A stretch of DNA of 6,256 bases, from positions 1 through 6,256 of the forward strand of contig PNND01000237.1 of the NCBI GenBank assembly GCA_013824045.1. Reading direction: 5' to 3'. The position numbers and the translations under genes were made by a program. The notes under the pieces are model-generated. The model did not search any database and was not told where the DNA came from. It saw only the letters and a program-made list of their open reading frames with translations. Source of the DNA: Rhodobacter sp. (GTDB lineage: Bacteria; Pseudomonadota; Alphaproteobacteria; Rhodobacterales; Rhodobacteraceae). Positions 1-6,201 of the stretch are shown here, piece by piece (the first letter of the stretch is position 1; each line of letters starts with the position of its first letter).

Positions 1-1
1 C

Positions 2-24
2 GCGGTTTTTACGTCAAAAACCGC
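2..24 (-). terminator. Hairpin at the end of the kinase operon
   Basis: A perfect 9-bp inverted repeat (GCGGTTTTT at 2-10, AAAAACCGC at 16-24) encloses a 5-base loop. The base of the stem overlaps the last base of the kinase stop codon (24-26). The position fits an intrinsic terminator for the minus-strand operon. The T run is inside the stem rather than after it, and any T tract following the stem lies beyond the left edge, so the terminator role is inferred. The symmetric stem could also serve a convergent gene to the left. Confidence 0.55.
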
Positions 25-947
25 TACGGCTGCGCGGCGAGCAGGGCGTCGATCTCGGCCCGGGCGGGCATGGCGGGGGCGGTGCCGGGGCGGGTGACGG
101 AGATGCCTGCGGTGGCGCAGCCGAAGCGCACGGCATCAGACATCGAGCGGCCTTCGGTCAGGGCGACGGCGAAGCCGCCGTTGAAGGCATCCCCTGCCCC
201 GGTCGTATCCACCACCTTGCCTGCGCTGATCACGGGCACATGCACCGATTGCGTGCGGTCGCGGTAGAGCGCGCCGCGTTCACCCAGCGTGATGATGCAG
301 GCCCCGACCCCGCGCGCCAGCAGTGCATCGGCGGCGACCTCGGCCTCGGCCAGCGTGGTGACCGGCAGGCCCGTCAGGCTTTCGGTTTCCGACTCGTTGG
401 GGGTGATGAAATCGCACAAGGCGAGGAGGTCATCATCGAGGGGCGCGGCGGGTGCGGGGTTGAGGATGGTTTTCACCCCGGCAGCGCGGGCGATTTCCAG
501 CGCGCGCTTGGCGGCGGGGATGGGCTGTTCCAGCTGGGTGATGAAGACCTTGGCCCCTTCGATGAGGGCGCGGTTGGACTCAATATCCGACACATCGATC
601 CGGCCTGCGGCCCCGGCGGCGACGATGATCGCGTTATTGCCGGTGGCGTTTTCGAGGAAGATATAGGCCGCACCCGTGTAGCTTTCAGCGTCTTCGGTCA
701 CATGGGGATGGACGCCCGCCTTGGCCCAAGTGGCGCGCGCGATATCCGCAAAGGCATCCTTGCCCAGACGGGTGATGATGCTGGTCTTGCCGCCCGCCAT
801 GCTGGCGGCGACGGATTGGTTGGACCCCTTCCCCCCCGGCCCCAGCACGAAGGAGGTGCCAAGGATGGTTTCGCCCATCTTCGGCTGGCGGTCGGCGCGA
901 TAGGCGGTGTCGGCGACGAAGATGCCGAGGATGACGATATCGGACAT
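24..947 (-). CDS. rbsK: Ribokinase-like sugar kinase (PfkB family)
   Basis: This 307-residue cytoplasmic kinase is expected to phosphorylate a sugar with ATP, most likely ribose or a related pentose at O5. The length is normal for ribokinases. Visible PfkB features are the N-terminal substrate-side motif GGKGSNQ (residues 38-44), NPAP (163-166), TPNE (182-185), and the C-terminal signature DTTGAGDAFNG (247-257), whose Asp253 is the expected catalytic base and whose glycines form the anion hole. The tail VTRPGTAPAMP (284-294) is also ribokinase-like. The start at 947 lies 29 bases after the mutarotase stop, and a weak AAGG stands about 9 bases upstream of it. The gene is the last of a three-gene operon with the ABC ATPase and mutarotase, which supports a role in sugar catabolism. 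The family is clear. The exact substrate is not: fructokinase-like or deoxyribokinase-like activity is possible. Confidence 0.9.
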   Translation of the reverse strand: MSDIVILGIFVADTAYRADRQPKMGETILGTSFVLGPGGKGSNQSVAASMAGGKTSIITRLGKDAFADIARATWAKAGVHPHVTEDAESYTGAAYIFLENATGNNAIIVAAGAAGRIDVSDIESNRALIEGAKVFITQLEQPIPAAKRALEIARAAGVKTILNPAPAAPLDDDLLALCDFITPNESETESLTGLPVTTLAEAEVAADALLARGVGACIITLGERGALYRDRTQSVHVPVISAGKVVDTTGAGDAFNGGFAVALTEGRSMSDAVRFGCATAGISVTRPGTAPAMPARAEIDALLAAQP

Positions 948-976
948 GGGATGAACCTTTGGATCAGGCGGCAGGA

Positions 977-1429
977 TCAGGCGTCTGGCGGGATGACGCC
1001 CTTGCGGAACATGAAGCAGCCGTAGAAGCGACGCTCGCCCGTCTGGATGACGGCATAGGACTGGCGGGCCATGTCGTAGAAGGCGAAGCGTTCGATGCCG
1101 ATCATCGGGCGCGGGCGGCCTTCGGCGCGGTCGATCTCGGCCTGGACTTCCTGCTGGACGGCGGGGATTTCGAGCGGGTTGCCCACGACTTCCATCCGGC
1201 CTGCGAAATCATCGACGAAGGTATCCAGAGGCAGGACGGACAGGATGGCCTGCACGGCCTGCGCGGAGGTGAGGTTTTCCATCCGCAACAACTCGCCCGT
1301 CACCGTGGCGCGGGCGACGGAATCGGACGGGAAGTTGGTGTCGGCCACGATCAGCACATCGCCATGCCCCATGGCGCGCAAGACGCGCAGCACATCGGCG
1401 TTGAGCCGGTTGTCTATTCCCTTGAGCAT
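977..1429 (-). CDS. RbsD/FucU family sugar mutarotase
   Basis: This 150-residue protein belongs to the D-ribose pyranase/L-fucose mutarotase family, cytoplasmic ring-shaped enzymes that interconvert sugar ring or anomeric forms so that a kinase or isomerase receives the right one. Family marks are the N-terminal MLKGI, MGHGD with His22 (residues 20-24), the following DTNFP (30-34), RFAFYDMA in the second half, and the C-terminal TGE, YG and RKGV segments. The length and the C-terminal pattern resemble FucU more than RbsD. Where many relatives have Asn after Tyr-Gly near the C-terminus, this protein has Cys138 (YGC). A strong GGGAGGA sequence ends about 4 bases before the ATG. The 93-base gap to the upstream ATPase stop (1430-1522) contains a small GCGGG/CCCGC hairpin (1443-1458) of uncertain meaning. 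Its place before a ribokinase suggests it supplies that kinase with the proper sugar form; the sugar is unknown. Confidence 0.87.
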   Translation of the reverse strand: MLKGIDNRLNADVLRVLRAMGHGDVLIVADTNFPSDSVARATVTGELLRMENLTSAQAVQAILSVLPLDTFVDDFAGRMEVVGNPLEIPAVQQEVQAEIDRAEGRPRPMIGIERFAFYDMARQSYAVIQTGERRFYGCFMFRKGVIPPDA

Positions 1430-1522
1430 CCGATCCTCCCTTGCGGGGATTTTCCCGCGATCTTTCCGGTCAAGCTGCCGTGCCTGTCGGGCGGGGTCAA
1501 GCGGCGCGCCGTTCGGCCGCCG

Positions 1523-2575
1523 TCAGAACCGCGCGCCGCTGGATTTGTCGAAGATGTGCACCTCGGCCGCCTCACGCGGGGCAAGCGTGATGGCATCGCC
1601 CGGGCGGTGGGTCACGCGGTCGCGGAAGACGGCGACCAGTTCGCGGCCCGCGATACGGATAACGACATGGGTTTCCGATCCGGTGGGCTCCACCACGGCA
1701 ATGGTGCCGGAGATGCCCGTGGGCGAGACCGTGAGGTTTTCGGGGCGGACGCCGTAGATCACCTCGCGCCCTTCGGCGACGTTCATGCCGGGCGGCAGGG
1801 GCAGCGTTGCACCGCCCGCCAGCACCGCGCCGTTCTGCACCACGCCATCGATCATGTTCATCGAGGGCGAGCCGATGAAGGAGGCCACGAAGATGTTGGC
1901 GGGGCGGTCGTACAGCTCCAGCGGTGCGCCGATCTGTTCGATGCGGCCGCCCTGCATCACGACGATCTTGTCGGCCATGGTCATGGCTTCGATCTGGTCA
2001 TGGGTCACGTAGACGGTGGTGGTTTTCAGGCGCAGATGCAGTTCGCGGATCTCTGTCCGCATCTGGACGCGGAGTTTGGCATCAAGGTTCGACAGCGGTT
2101 CATCGAAGAGGAAGACCTGCGGGTCGCGCACGATGGCGCGGCCCATGGCGACGCGCTGGCGCTGACCGCCCGAGAGGGCGCGGGGGTAGCGGTCGAGATA
2201 GGGGGTGAGGCCGAGGACCTCGGCCGCGCGGTTCACGCGGGTGTCGATCTCGGCCTTGTCCATCCCGCGCATCTTGAGCGCGAAGCCCATATTGGCGGCC
2301 ACGGTCTTGTGCGGGTAGAGCGCGTAGTTCTGGAACACCATCGCGATGTCGCGTTCCGACGGCGGCAGGTTGTTCACGCGCCGGTCGCCGATGCGGATAT
2401 CGCCCGAGGTGACCTCTTCCAAACCGGCGATCATGCGCAGGAGCGTGGACTTGCCGCAGCCCGAGGGGCCGACCAGCACGACGAATTCGCCATCCGCGAT
2501 GTCGATGTCCAGACCATGGACGACCTGAAGCCCGCCATAGTTCTTTTTCAGCGCGCGGATCGTGACTTCGGCCAT
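1523..2575 (-). CDS. CUT1-type sugar ABC transporter ATPase (MalK/UgpC-like)
   Basis: This 350-residue ATPase energises a carbohydrate importer from the cytoplasmic face of the inner membrane. The motifs are complete: Walker [10 protein letters not shown] (36-44), Q-loop Gln82 in [10 protein letters not shown], signature LSGGQ (134-138), Walker B VFLFDE (154-159), D-loop SNLD (162-165) and switch His192 in [10 protein letters not shown]. After about residue 235 comes the TOBE-type regulatory region, with GVRPENL typical of MalK/UgpC/MsmK proteins. The length matches that family. Start at 2575 was chosen because the ABC fold begins at once ([15 protein letters not shown]) and GGAGGGG lies 6 bases upstream. 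An in-frame ATG at 2656 would add 27 atypical residues and would start upstream of the predicted transcription start near 2645. It is first in the operon with the mutarotase and kinase, and divergent from the binding-protein gene. Automated pipelines often name such proteins UgpC, but nothing here indicates glycerol phosphate. Confidence 0.95.
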   Translation of the reverse strand: MAEVTIRALKKNYGGLQVVHGLDIDIADGEFVVLVGPSGCGKSTLLRMIAGLEEVTSGDIRIGDRRVNNLPPSERDIAMVFQNYALYPHKTVAANMGFALKMRGMDKAEIDTRVNRAAEVLGLTPYLDRYPRALSGGQRQRVAMGRAIVRDPQVFLFDEPLSNLDAKLRVQMRTEIRELHLRLKTTTVYVTHDQIEAMTMADKIVVMQGGRIEQIGAPLELYDRPANIFVASFIGSPSMNMIDGVVQNGAVLAGGATLPLPPGMNVAEGREVIYGVRPENLTVSPTGISGTIAVVEPTGSETHVVIRIAGRELVAVFRDRVTHRPGDAITLAPREAAEVHIFDKSSGARF

Positions 2576-2651
2576 GCCACCCCTCCCCCATATTTTATTC
2601 TTGGCGATTTCCCTTTTGGTAGCGGCTGGGACGGGGCCTGTCCACGGACTA

Positions 2652-2680
2652 ATCATACTAACATGTTAGAATCTTGACAG
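2652..2680 (-). promoter_or_regulatory. Predicted promoter of the ATPase-mutarotase-kinase operon
   Basis: On the minus strand, CTGTCA (2680-2675, 4 of 6 matches to TTGACA) is separated by exactly 17 bases from TATGAT (2657-2652, 5 of 6 matches to TATAAT). This predicts a transcript start near 2645 and a leader of about 70 bases before the ATPase ATG at 2575. The spacer holds the palindrome described separately. The prediction is by eye from sigma-70 consensus and is untested. Confidence 0.5.
2655..2672. promoter_or_regulatory. Palindromic operator candidate
   Basis: The core CTAACATGTTAG (2658-2669) is a perfect 12-bp palindrome. It extends to the 18-bp ATACTAACATGTTAGAAT with only one mismatched pair (2657/2670). 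It lies between the divergent sugar genes and fills the spacer of the predicted minus-strand promoter, so a bound protein would block RNA polymerase. Short palindromes of this kind are typical of GntR- or LacI-type sugar regulators. No regulator gene is in the window, so its identity is unknown. Confidence 0.6.
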
Positions 2681-2857
2681 GTGGCCTGCCCCGCGCCAAG
2701 GTTCGCAGCAAGGAGTGCTGCCGCACGGGGTTGGGAGGCCCTTTCCGCTTTTGATGAGGATCGCGTCGCGCGGTCTTTGGGCATTCCAGACGCCACAAGT
2801 CATCATAGGGGCCGGGGCCTGCGGGGCGACCGGCCACATCTCAGGGAGGAGATAGAC
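2681..2857 (+). other. Upstream region and leader of the binding-protein gene
   Basis: This 177-base GC-rich stretch precedes the solute-binding protein. It stays open in frame with that gene, but has no signal-peptide character and no good ribosome site at its own start, so it is treated as non-coding. A 6-bp hairpin, GCAGCAAGGAGTGCTGC, lies at 2705-2721. A TTGACA (2674-2679) just upstream could be a plus-strand -35 element, but no acceptable -10 follows at 16-18 bases. The plus-strand promoter therefore remains unidentified. Confidence 0.4.
2845..2851 (+). promoter_or_regulatory. Ribosome binding site that sets the GTG start
   Basis: GGAGGAG sits 6 bases before the GTG at 2858. It is the best Shine-Dalgarno match in the region and selects this GTG over upstream in-frame codons and over the downstream ATG codons at 2882 and 2894. 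Confidence 0.75.
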
Positions 2858-4492
2858 GTGAAAGTTGGAGTGTACGAAGTCATGCAGGCGCGGATGAGCC
2901 GCCGCCGCATGTTGCAAGGGGCGACCGCGCTGGGCGCTATGACGGCCGTGACAGGCGGGATGGGCTTTCGCCCGGCCATGGCGCAAGAGGGCAATGTCCG
3001 CGCCGAGATCCTGAAGATCCCCGGCGTAGGGATGGGCAGCCCGACCGATGCCGATTGGCAGAAGGTGGGCGAGCTGTGCCTTGGCGCGACCAAGGCCAGT
3101 GTGGCCGAGGGCGAGTTCGCGGGCGTGGAGCTGACCTTCCTTGGCCTGAACAACCAGAACCTGCACAACTTCCTGTTCCGTGGCTTCCTGAAGCCGTGGG
3201 AGGCCTATACGGGCGCCAAGATCAACTGGATCGATCTGGCCCAGGCCGATTACAACGCGCGTCTGCAGCAGTCGATCGCGACGGGCACCGTCGATTTCGA
3301 CATCATTGAGATGGGCGCGCCGTTTGAAGGCGACACGGCGGGCCGTGGCCTGCTGGACGAGATGCCCGACTGGGTGAAGACGCAGATCGAAGCAGATGAC
3401 CTTGTGGGCTATCTGCAGCCGCCGGTCGGCACATGGGATGGCAAGTCCTATCGCATCACCATCGACGGCGACTGCCACACCTTCGCCTATCGGACCGACT
3501 ATTTCGGCGAGGGTGCCATCGGCGGGGCCTCGGTTCCGACGACGTGGCAGGACGTGAATGCGGTGACCAAGGCGCTGGTGGGCCAGACCGACCCGCTGAC
3601 CGGGCAGCCCGCGCATGGCTATCTCGACCCGCTGAAAGGCTGGGGCGGGTTCGGCTTCTACTTCATCGAGAACCGCGCTGCGGCCTATGTGAAGCATCCC
3701 GATGACCGGGCTTGGCTGTTCGACCCGGACACGATGAAGCCGCGCGTCAACAACCCGGGCTGGGTGCAGGCCATTCAGGACGTGATGGACCTGATCGCGG
3801 TCGAGGGCGCCTACCCTGCCGACCAGATCAACGCCGATCCCGGCACCACCGGCTTCAGCCAGTTCCTCGCCGGAACCGGGTCGATGCTGATGTGGTGGGG
3901 CGATATCGGGTCTTCGGCCCGCACCTCGGACACGTCGGTCGTGGGCGATGTGGTGGGCTTTGGCATCAACCCCGGATCGACCCGCCGCTACAACTCGGCG
4001 GCCGGTGCGTGGGAAGAAACCGCCAACGAGGCACCCGTCATGGCCTATATCGGCTGGGGCATCTATGTGACCAGCCGCGTGTCGGGCGATGAGATGAAGC
4101 GCAAGGCGGCATGGTCTGCGGCGGCCCATCTGGGCGGCAAGGACCTGTCGCTGTGGACGGCGGCCTATCCGTCGGGCTTCCAGCCCTATCGTAACTCGCA
4201 CTTCCAGTATGAAGAGTGGGAAACGGCGGGCTATGACCGGGCGTTCATCGAAGACTACCTCGGGTCGAACCTCGACAGCTACAACCACCCGAACGCCGCC
4301 ATCGAGCCGCGTATTCCCGGCATCTTCCAGTACTACTCGGTCGCCGAGGATGAACTGGCCAAGGGCTTTGCCGGGCAATACGCAAGCGCGCAGGAAACGG
4401 CAGACGCGATTGCAGCAGCCTGGGAGAAGATCACCGACCAGATCGGGCGTGACAGCCAGATCGCGCTGTACAAGGCGTCGCTGGGGATGTGA
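2858..4492 (+). CDS. Tat-exported extracellular solute-binding protein, family 1
   Basis: This 544-residue periplasmic receptor probably captures a sugar and delivers it to an ABC importer. The N-terminus carries a twin-arginine signal: SRRRMLQ (residues 14-20), a hydrophobic Ala/Gly/Thr stretch, then a likely cleavage site in AMA-QE after residue 42. The mature protein has family 1 binding-protein marks. GVELTFLGL begins the first lobe at residue 89. WDGKSYRITIDGD, then FAYRTDYF, occupies residues 193-216 and is the usual hinge and ligand-cleft region. FLAGTGSMLMWWGDIG (about 335-351) belongs to the second lobe. At over 500 residues it is longer than most CUT1 receptors (usually 400-450). 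The GTG start is supported by the ribosome site at 2845-2851. The gene is divergent from the matching ATPase operon and shares a putative operator with it. No permease genes follow; a hairpin comes 25 bases after the stop. The sugar specificity cannot be read from the sequence. The neighbouring kinase and mutarotase suggest a monosaccharide. Confidence 0.92.
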   Translation: MKVGVYEVMQARMSRRRMLQGATALGAMTAVTGGMGFRPAMAQEGNVRAEILKIPGVGMGSPTDADWQKVGELCLGATKASVAEGEFAGVELTFLGLNNQNLHNFLFRGFLKPWEAYTGAKINWIDLAQADYNARLQQSIATGTVDFDIIEMGAPFEGDTAGRGLLDEMPDWVKTQIEADDLVGYLQPPVGTWDGKSYRITIDGDCHTFAYRTDYFGEGAIGGASVPTTWQDVNAVTKALVGQTDPLTGQPAHGYLDPLKGWGGFGFYFIENRAAAYVKHPDDRAWLFDPDTMKPRVNNPGWVQAIQDVMDLIAVEGAYPADQINADPGTTGFSQFLAGTGSMLMWWGDIGSSARTSDTSVVGDVVGFGINPGSTRRYNSAAGAWEETANEAPVMAYIGWGIYVTSRVSGDEMKRKAAWSAAAHLGGKDLSLWTAAYPSGFQPYRNSHFQYEEWETAGYDRAFIEDYLGSNLDSYNHPNAAIEPRIPGIFQYYSVAEDELAKGFAGQYASAQETADAIAAAWEKITDQIGRDSQIALYKASLGM

Positions 4493-4517
4493 TCGCGCCC
4501 TGATGGGGTGAGATGAG

Positions 4518-4545
4518 AGCGCCCGAGGTTTACACCTCGGGCGCT
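4518..4545. terminator. Strong hairpin terminator after the binding protein
   Basis: A perfect 12-bp GC-rich stem (AGCGCCCGAGGT at 4518-4529, its complement at 4534-4545) encloses the tetraloop TTAC. It lies 25 bases after the binding-protein stop. On the plus strand it is followed only by TTATCC, so the T tract is short; it may have been cut by the insertion of the A/T-rich segment beginning here. The convergent ParB-like gene ends inside this hairpin, with its TAA stop at 4530-4532 in the loop, so the element may stop transcription from both sides. Confidence 0.8.
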
Positions 4546-5861
4546 TTATCCATTGGTTCTCTAGCGTTCAAGCAAAGGACCACAATATCCGACACGCTAT
4601 CCCATATTGAGGTCAGCTGATCCCTTGAAGGTGAAAGCGTATATGAATGGACATATCGGTTGAGTGTATCGGTTGAAATCATTTGGTGATGATTCTGAAA
4701 CTTCTTCACTCGATCAAGGTCTTTCTTTTCGATCAAGTTTACTGAGAACATGTCGCTTGCAACTTTCTCCAACTTGTTTGAAAGTTTGTCACTTTTTTGC
4801 ACTGGAAGCGACCGCACCTTAATGTAGTGCTCAACAGATAGCTCTATCAGAACCCTGAGCATCACAGAAATAGCGTTAGGGTGCTGATCCAAGAATAGTC
4901 TATGCTGCAACTCCCCCCAAATATCACTTACGCGCTGAAGTGATCCAGTCCACTGCACACCATAATCCTTATTTGTGATTAACGTTCGGCGCTCCTGCTG
5001 TTTCGGAACAAGACTACGAGGTTCGCGAAGTGCAGCCGCATCTGAAAATCCTGGGAACCGATGTTGCTTTGGCTGCCAAACTGGGAGAATTCCTTCCTCG
5101 TTCAACTTGTCAAGATAGGCTTCCTTGCCTTTAGCGTCCCAAATATTTCCAAGTACCAGCTCACGCTCTGCAAGATCATTCGCAATCCTCGCTAGAACCG
5201 AAACAACTTCATCCTTTTCACCGAGAACCTTAAACCTATTATTCTTGAAGCTTATTCCAACCTTATTTCTCAACGGTTCAGCCGACAAAAGTCTGTTGAG
5301 CGTCGATCTCGGAATTTTTCTTCTGGCCGGCAACAAACCTTCATTACTGAGCAGTTCTTCGATGCCGTCTGCGAGTGTGACAGCGCCACTCCTACCAGTC
5401 CGGTCAACGAAGTTCCGCTTCATACGGTCATCCCATGTACTTTGACCAACACCACCTTGGGAACCAGTGTGTCTCCTAAAAAGAATCTCATCTATTCTGT
5501 CGCGATCATCTTCAACTTGGCAGTCAATTCCGAAGGGAAATTCACCGCTCCAGTTCGCACGTTGCTCACGGAAGAAATCACGAAGCACCTCTGTAGGTGC
5601 ACGAAGTGGATTGTCGAGCATTTTGAGGCAAGTAATTCGACGGTTTCCATCGAACACCAGAAACTTCTCGCCATCTGGACTCACTAGCGGAAGCTCAAAA
5701 ACTTCTCTGCATCTAACAATATCTTTAGTGAGATGGCGCATGTGCTGTTCACGCTCGTTGAAGAGCCAAGCGATCGCATCTGTCTCGGTTTCAAGTTCGC
5801 CATGGCGGTCATTTGCGCGATTAACCACCAAACTCTTTAGGCCAATATGCTTCACATCCAT
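4530..5861 (-). CDS. ParB/sulfiredoxin-fold protein with unknown C-terminal domain
   Basis: A 443-residue protein. The N-terminal part resembles ParB/Srx-type domains: MDVKHIGLKSLVVN, then NDRHGE (residues 17-22), HMRHL (40-44), and VFDGNRRITCLKML with DGNRR at 71-75, matching the position of the ParB nucleotide-binding box (GERR; DGQHR in DndB). RRHTGSQGG (about 129-137) and a helical stretch IPRSTLNRLL (183-192) follow and are seen in ParB-like proteins. The C-terminal 130 residues are mostly helical (LRVLIELSVEHYI at about 335-347, then NRYVHSYTLSPSRDQL from 401), and I cannot assign them. The start at 5861 was chosen because the fold begins there and GAGG lies 6 bases upstream. In-frame ATGs at 5912 and 5966 would add residues unlike the domain and would cross into GC-rich DNA. 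Base composition and codon use are clearly more A/T-rich than in neighbouring genes, suggesting transfer. The last residues, APEV, come from the terminator stem. It stands alone, with no partner gene visible. Its role, whether defence, regulation or plasmid/phage origin, is unknown. Confidence 0.75.
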   Translation of the reverse strand: MDVKHIGLKSLVVNRANDRHGELETETDAIAWLFNEREQHMRHLTKDIVRCREVFELPLVSPDGEKFLVFDGNRRITCLKMLDNPLRAPTEVLRDFFREQRANWSGEFPFGIDCQVEDDRDRIDEILFRRHTGSQGGVGQSTWDDRMKRNFVDRTGRSGAVTLADGIEELLSNEGLLPARRKIPRSTLNRLLSAEPLRNKVGISFKNNRFKVLGEKDEVVSVLARIANDLAERELVLGNIWDAKGKEAYLDKLNEEGILPVWQPKQHRFPGFSDAAALREPRSLVPKQQERRTLITNKDYGVQWTGSLQRVSDIWGELQHRLFLDQHPNAISVMLRVLIELSVEHYIKVRSLPVQKSDKLSNKLEKVASDMFSVNLIEKKDLDRVKKFQNHHQMISTDTLNRYVHSYTLSPSRDQLTSIWDSVSDIVVLCLNAREPMDKAPEV

Positions 5862-5930
5862 GAACTGCCTCGCAACTACAACCCCTAGATGTTGAACTAG
5901 GCAACCATTCATGGCAAGCACCGCGAACCA
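4546..5930. other. A/T-rich, probably acquired segment
   Basis: Base composition falls sharply just after the terminator stem and rises again around 5920-5945, where GC-rich runs such as CCCGCCCCGCCCCGCG begin. One sample line inside (4681-4740) is 35% G+C by count, while flanking genes are plainly well above 60%. The segment holds one gene, the ParB-like CDS, and little else. No transposase, integrase, tRNA or convincing flanking direct repeat was seen, so the mechanism of arrival is unknown. The right boundary is approximate. Confidence 0.6.
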
Positions 5931-6201
5931 ACTGCCACCCGCCCCGCCCCGCGACGAACCTGCCATTATGATCCGCGGGTGGCTGGGCCGCGCATCTCTG
6001 CCGGAGGGCTAAGGTAAGCAGCGAAGGCGATTTTCTTGCTGTCGTGGCGAGCGACACTCTCCCCGAGGGGCGTGGGTCGGGTCTGAGAGGGGATCGGGCG
6101 GTCGGACTGCCTTGAATCTTGCGGGGCATAGGCACCACGGGCACCAAGGAAAAAGGCGCGCGGTTGCCCGCGCGCCTTTCGTCGTTCCAACGAAACGGAA
6201 C
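5862..6201. other. Intergenic region without a recognisable gene
   Basis: These 340 bases separate the ParB-like gene from the partial gene at the right edge. On the minus strand, TTGCCA (5917-5912) followed 17 bases later by the poor match CAACAT (5894-5889) is a weak promoter candidate for the ParB-like gene. From about 5930 the DNA is GC-rich like the host. Short open frames here encode low-complexity Arg/Pro/Gly-rich peptides that resemble no family I know. The only clear element is the terminator at 6152-6179. Confidence 0.5.
6152..6179 (-). terminator. Intrinsic terminator of the right-edge gene
   Basis: A perfect 12-bp stem (AAAGGCGCGCGG at 6152-6163, its complement at 6168-6179) has a 4-base loop. 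Read on the minus strand, the GC-rich core is followed by TTTTTCC, a good T tract. It lies 22 bases after the stop codon of the partial minus-strand gene and so very likely terminates it. On the plus strand the T tract is only three bases. Confidence 0.8.

Noticed and set aside
1443..1458. GCGGG/CCCGC hairpin between the ATPase and mutarotase genes as an internal terminator
   Set aside because: The stem is only 5 bp, no T tract follows it on the minus strand, and the genes form a functional operon.
959..2677. A 572-codon open frame on the plus strand opposite the ATPase and mutarotase genes
   Set aside because: It is a mirror frame of high-GC coding DNA. Its product is His/Asp/Gly-rich with no family resemblance, and the minus-strand genes have full motif sets.
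2674..2702. TTGACA on the plus strand as a perfect -35 for the binding-protein gene
   Set aside because: No hexamer at 16-18 bases downstream matches a -10 element better than 2 of 6. The surroundings are GC-rich.
2754..2855. A 33-codon upstream open frame ending 2 bases before the GTG of the binding protein, suggestive of a coupled leader peptide
   Set aside because: The nearest GGGAGG is about 15 bases from its ATG, too far, and the peptide has no attenuator-like features such as codon runs. The arrangement could easily be chance.
2666..4378. A 570-codon open frame on the minus strand opposite the binding-protein gene
   Set aside because: It is an antisense shadow caused by GC-rich third positions. 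The product is Arg/His/Gly-rich without domains, whereas the plus strand encodes a clear Tat-exported receptor.
5125..5687. Plus-strand open frames of 81-106 codons inside the A/T-rich segment
   Set aside because: They lie opposite the ParB-like gene, have no ribosome sites of note, and encode Ser/Leu-rich peptides typical of antisense frames.
4546..5930. Flanking direct repeats or transposon ends around the A/T-rich segment
   Set aside because: Only trivial similarities such as CCATT near both ends were seen. No target-site duplication or terminal inverted repeat could be supported by eye.
5966..6190. A 74-codon minus-strand open frame between the ParB-like gene and the right-edge terminator
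   Set aside because: It begins inside the loop-and-tail zone of the 6152-6179 terminator and encodes a low-complexity Arg/Pro-rich peptide without family resemblance.
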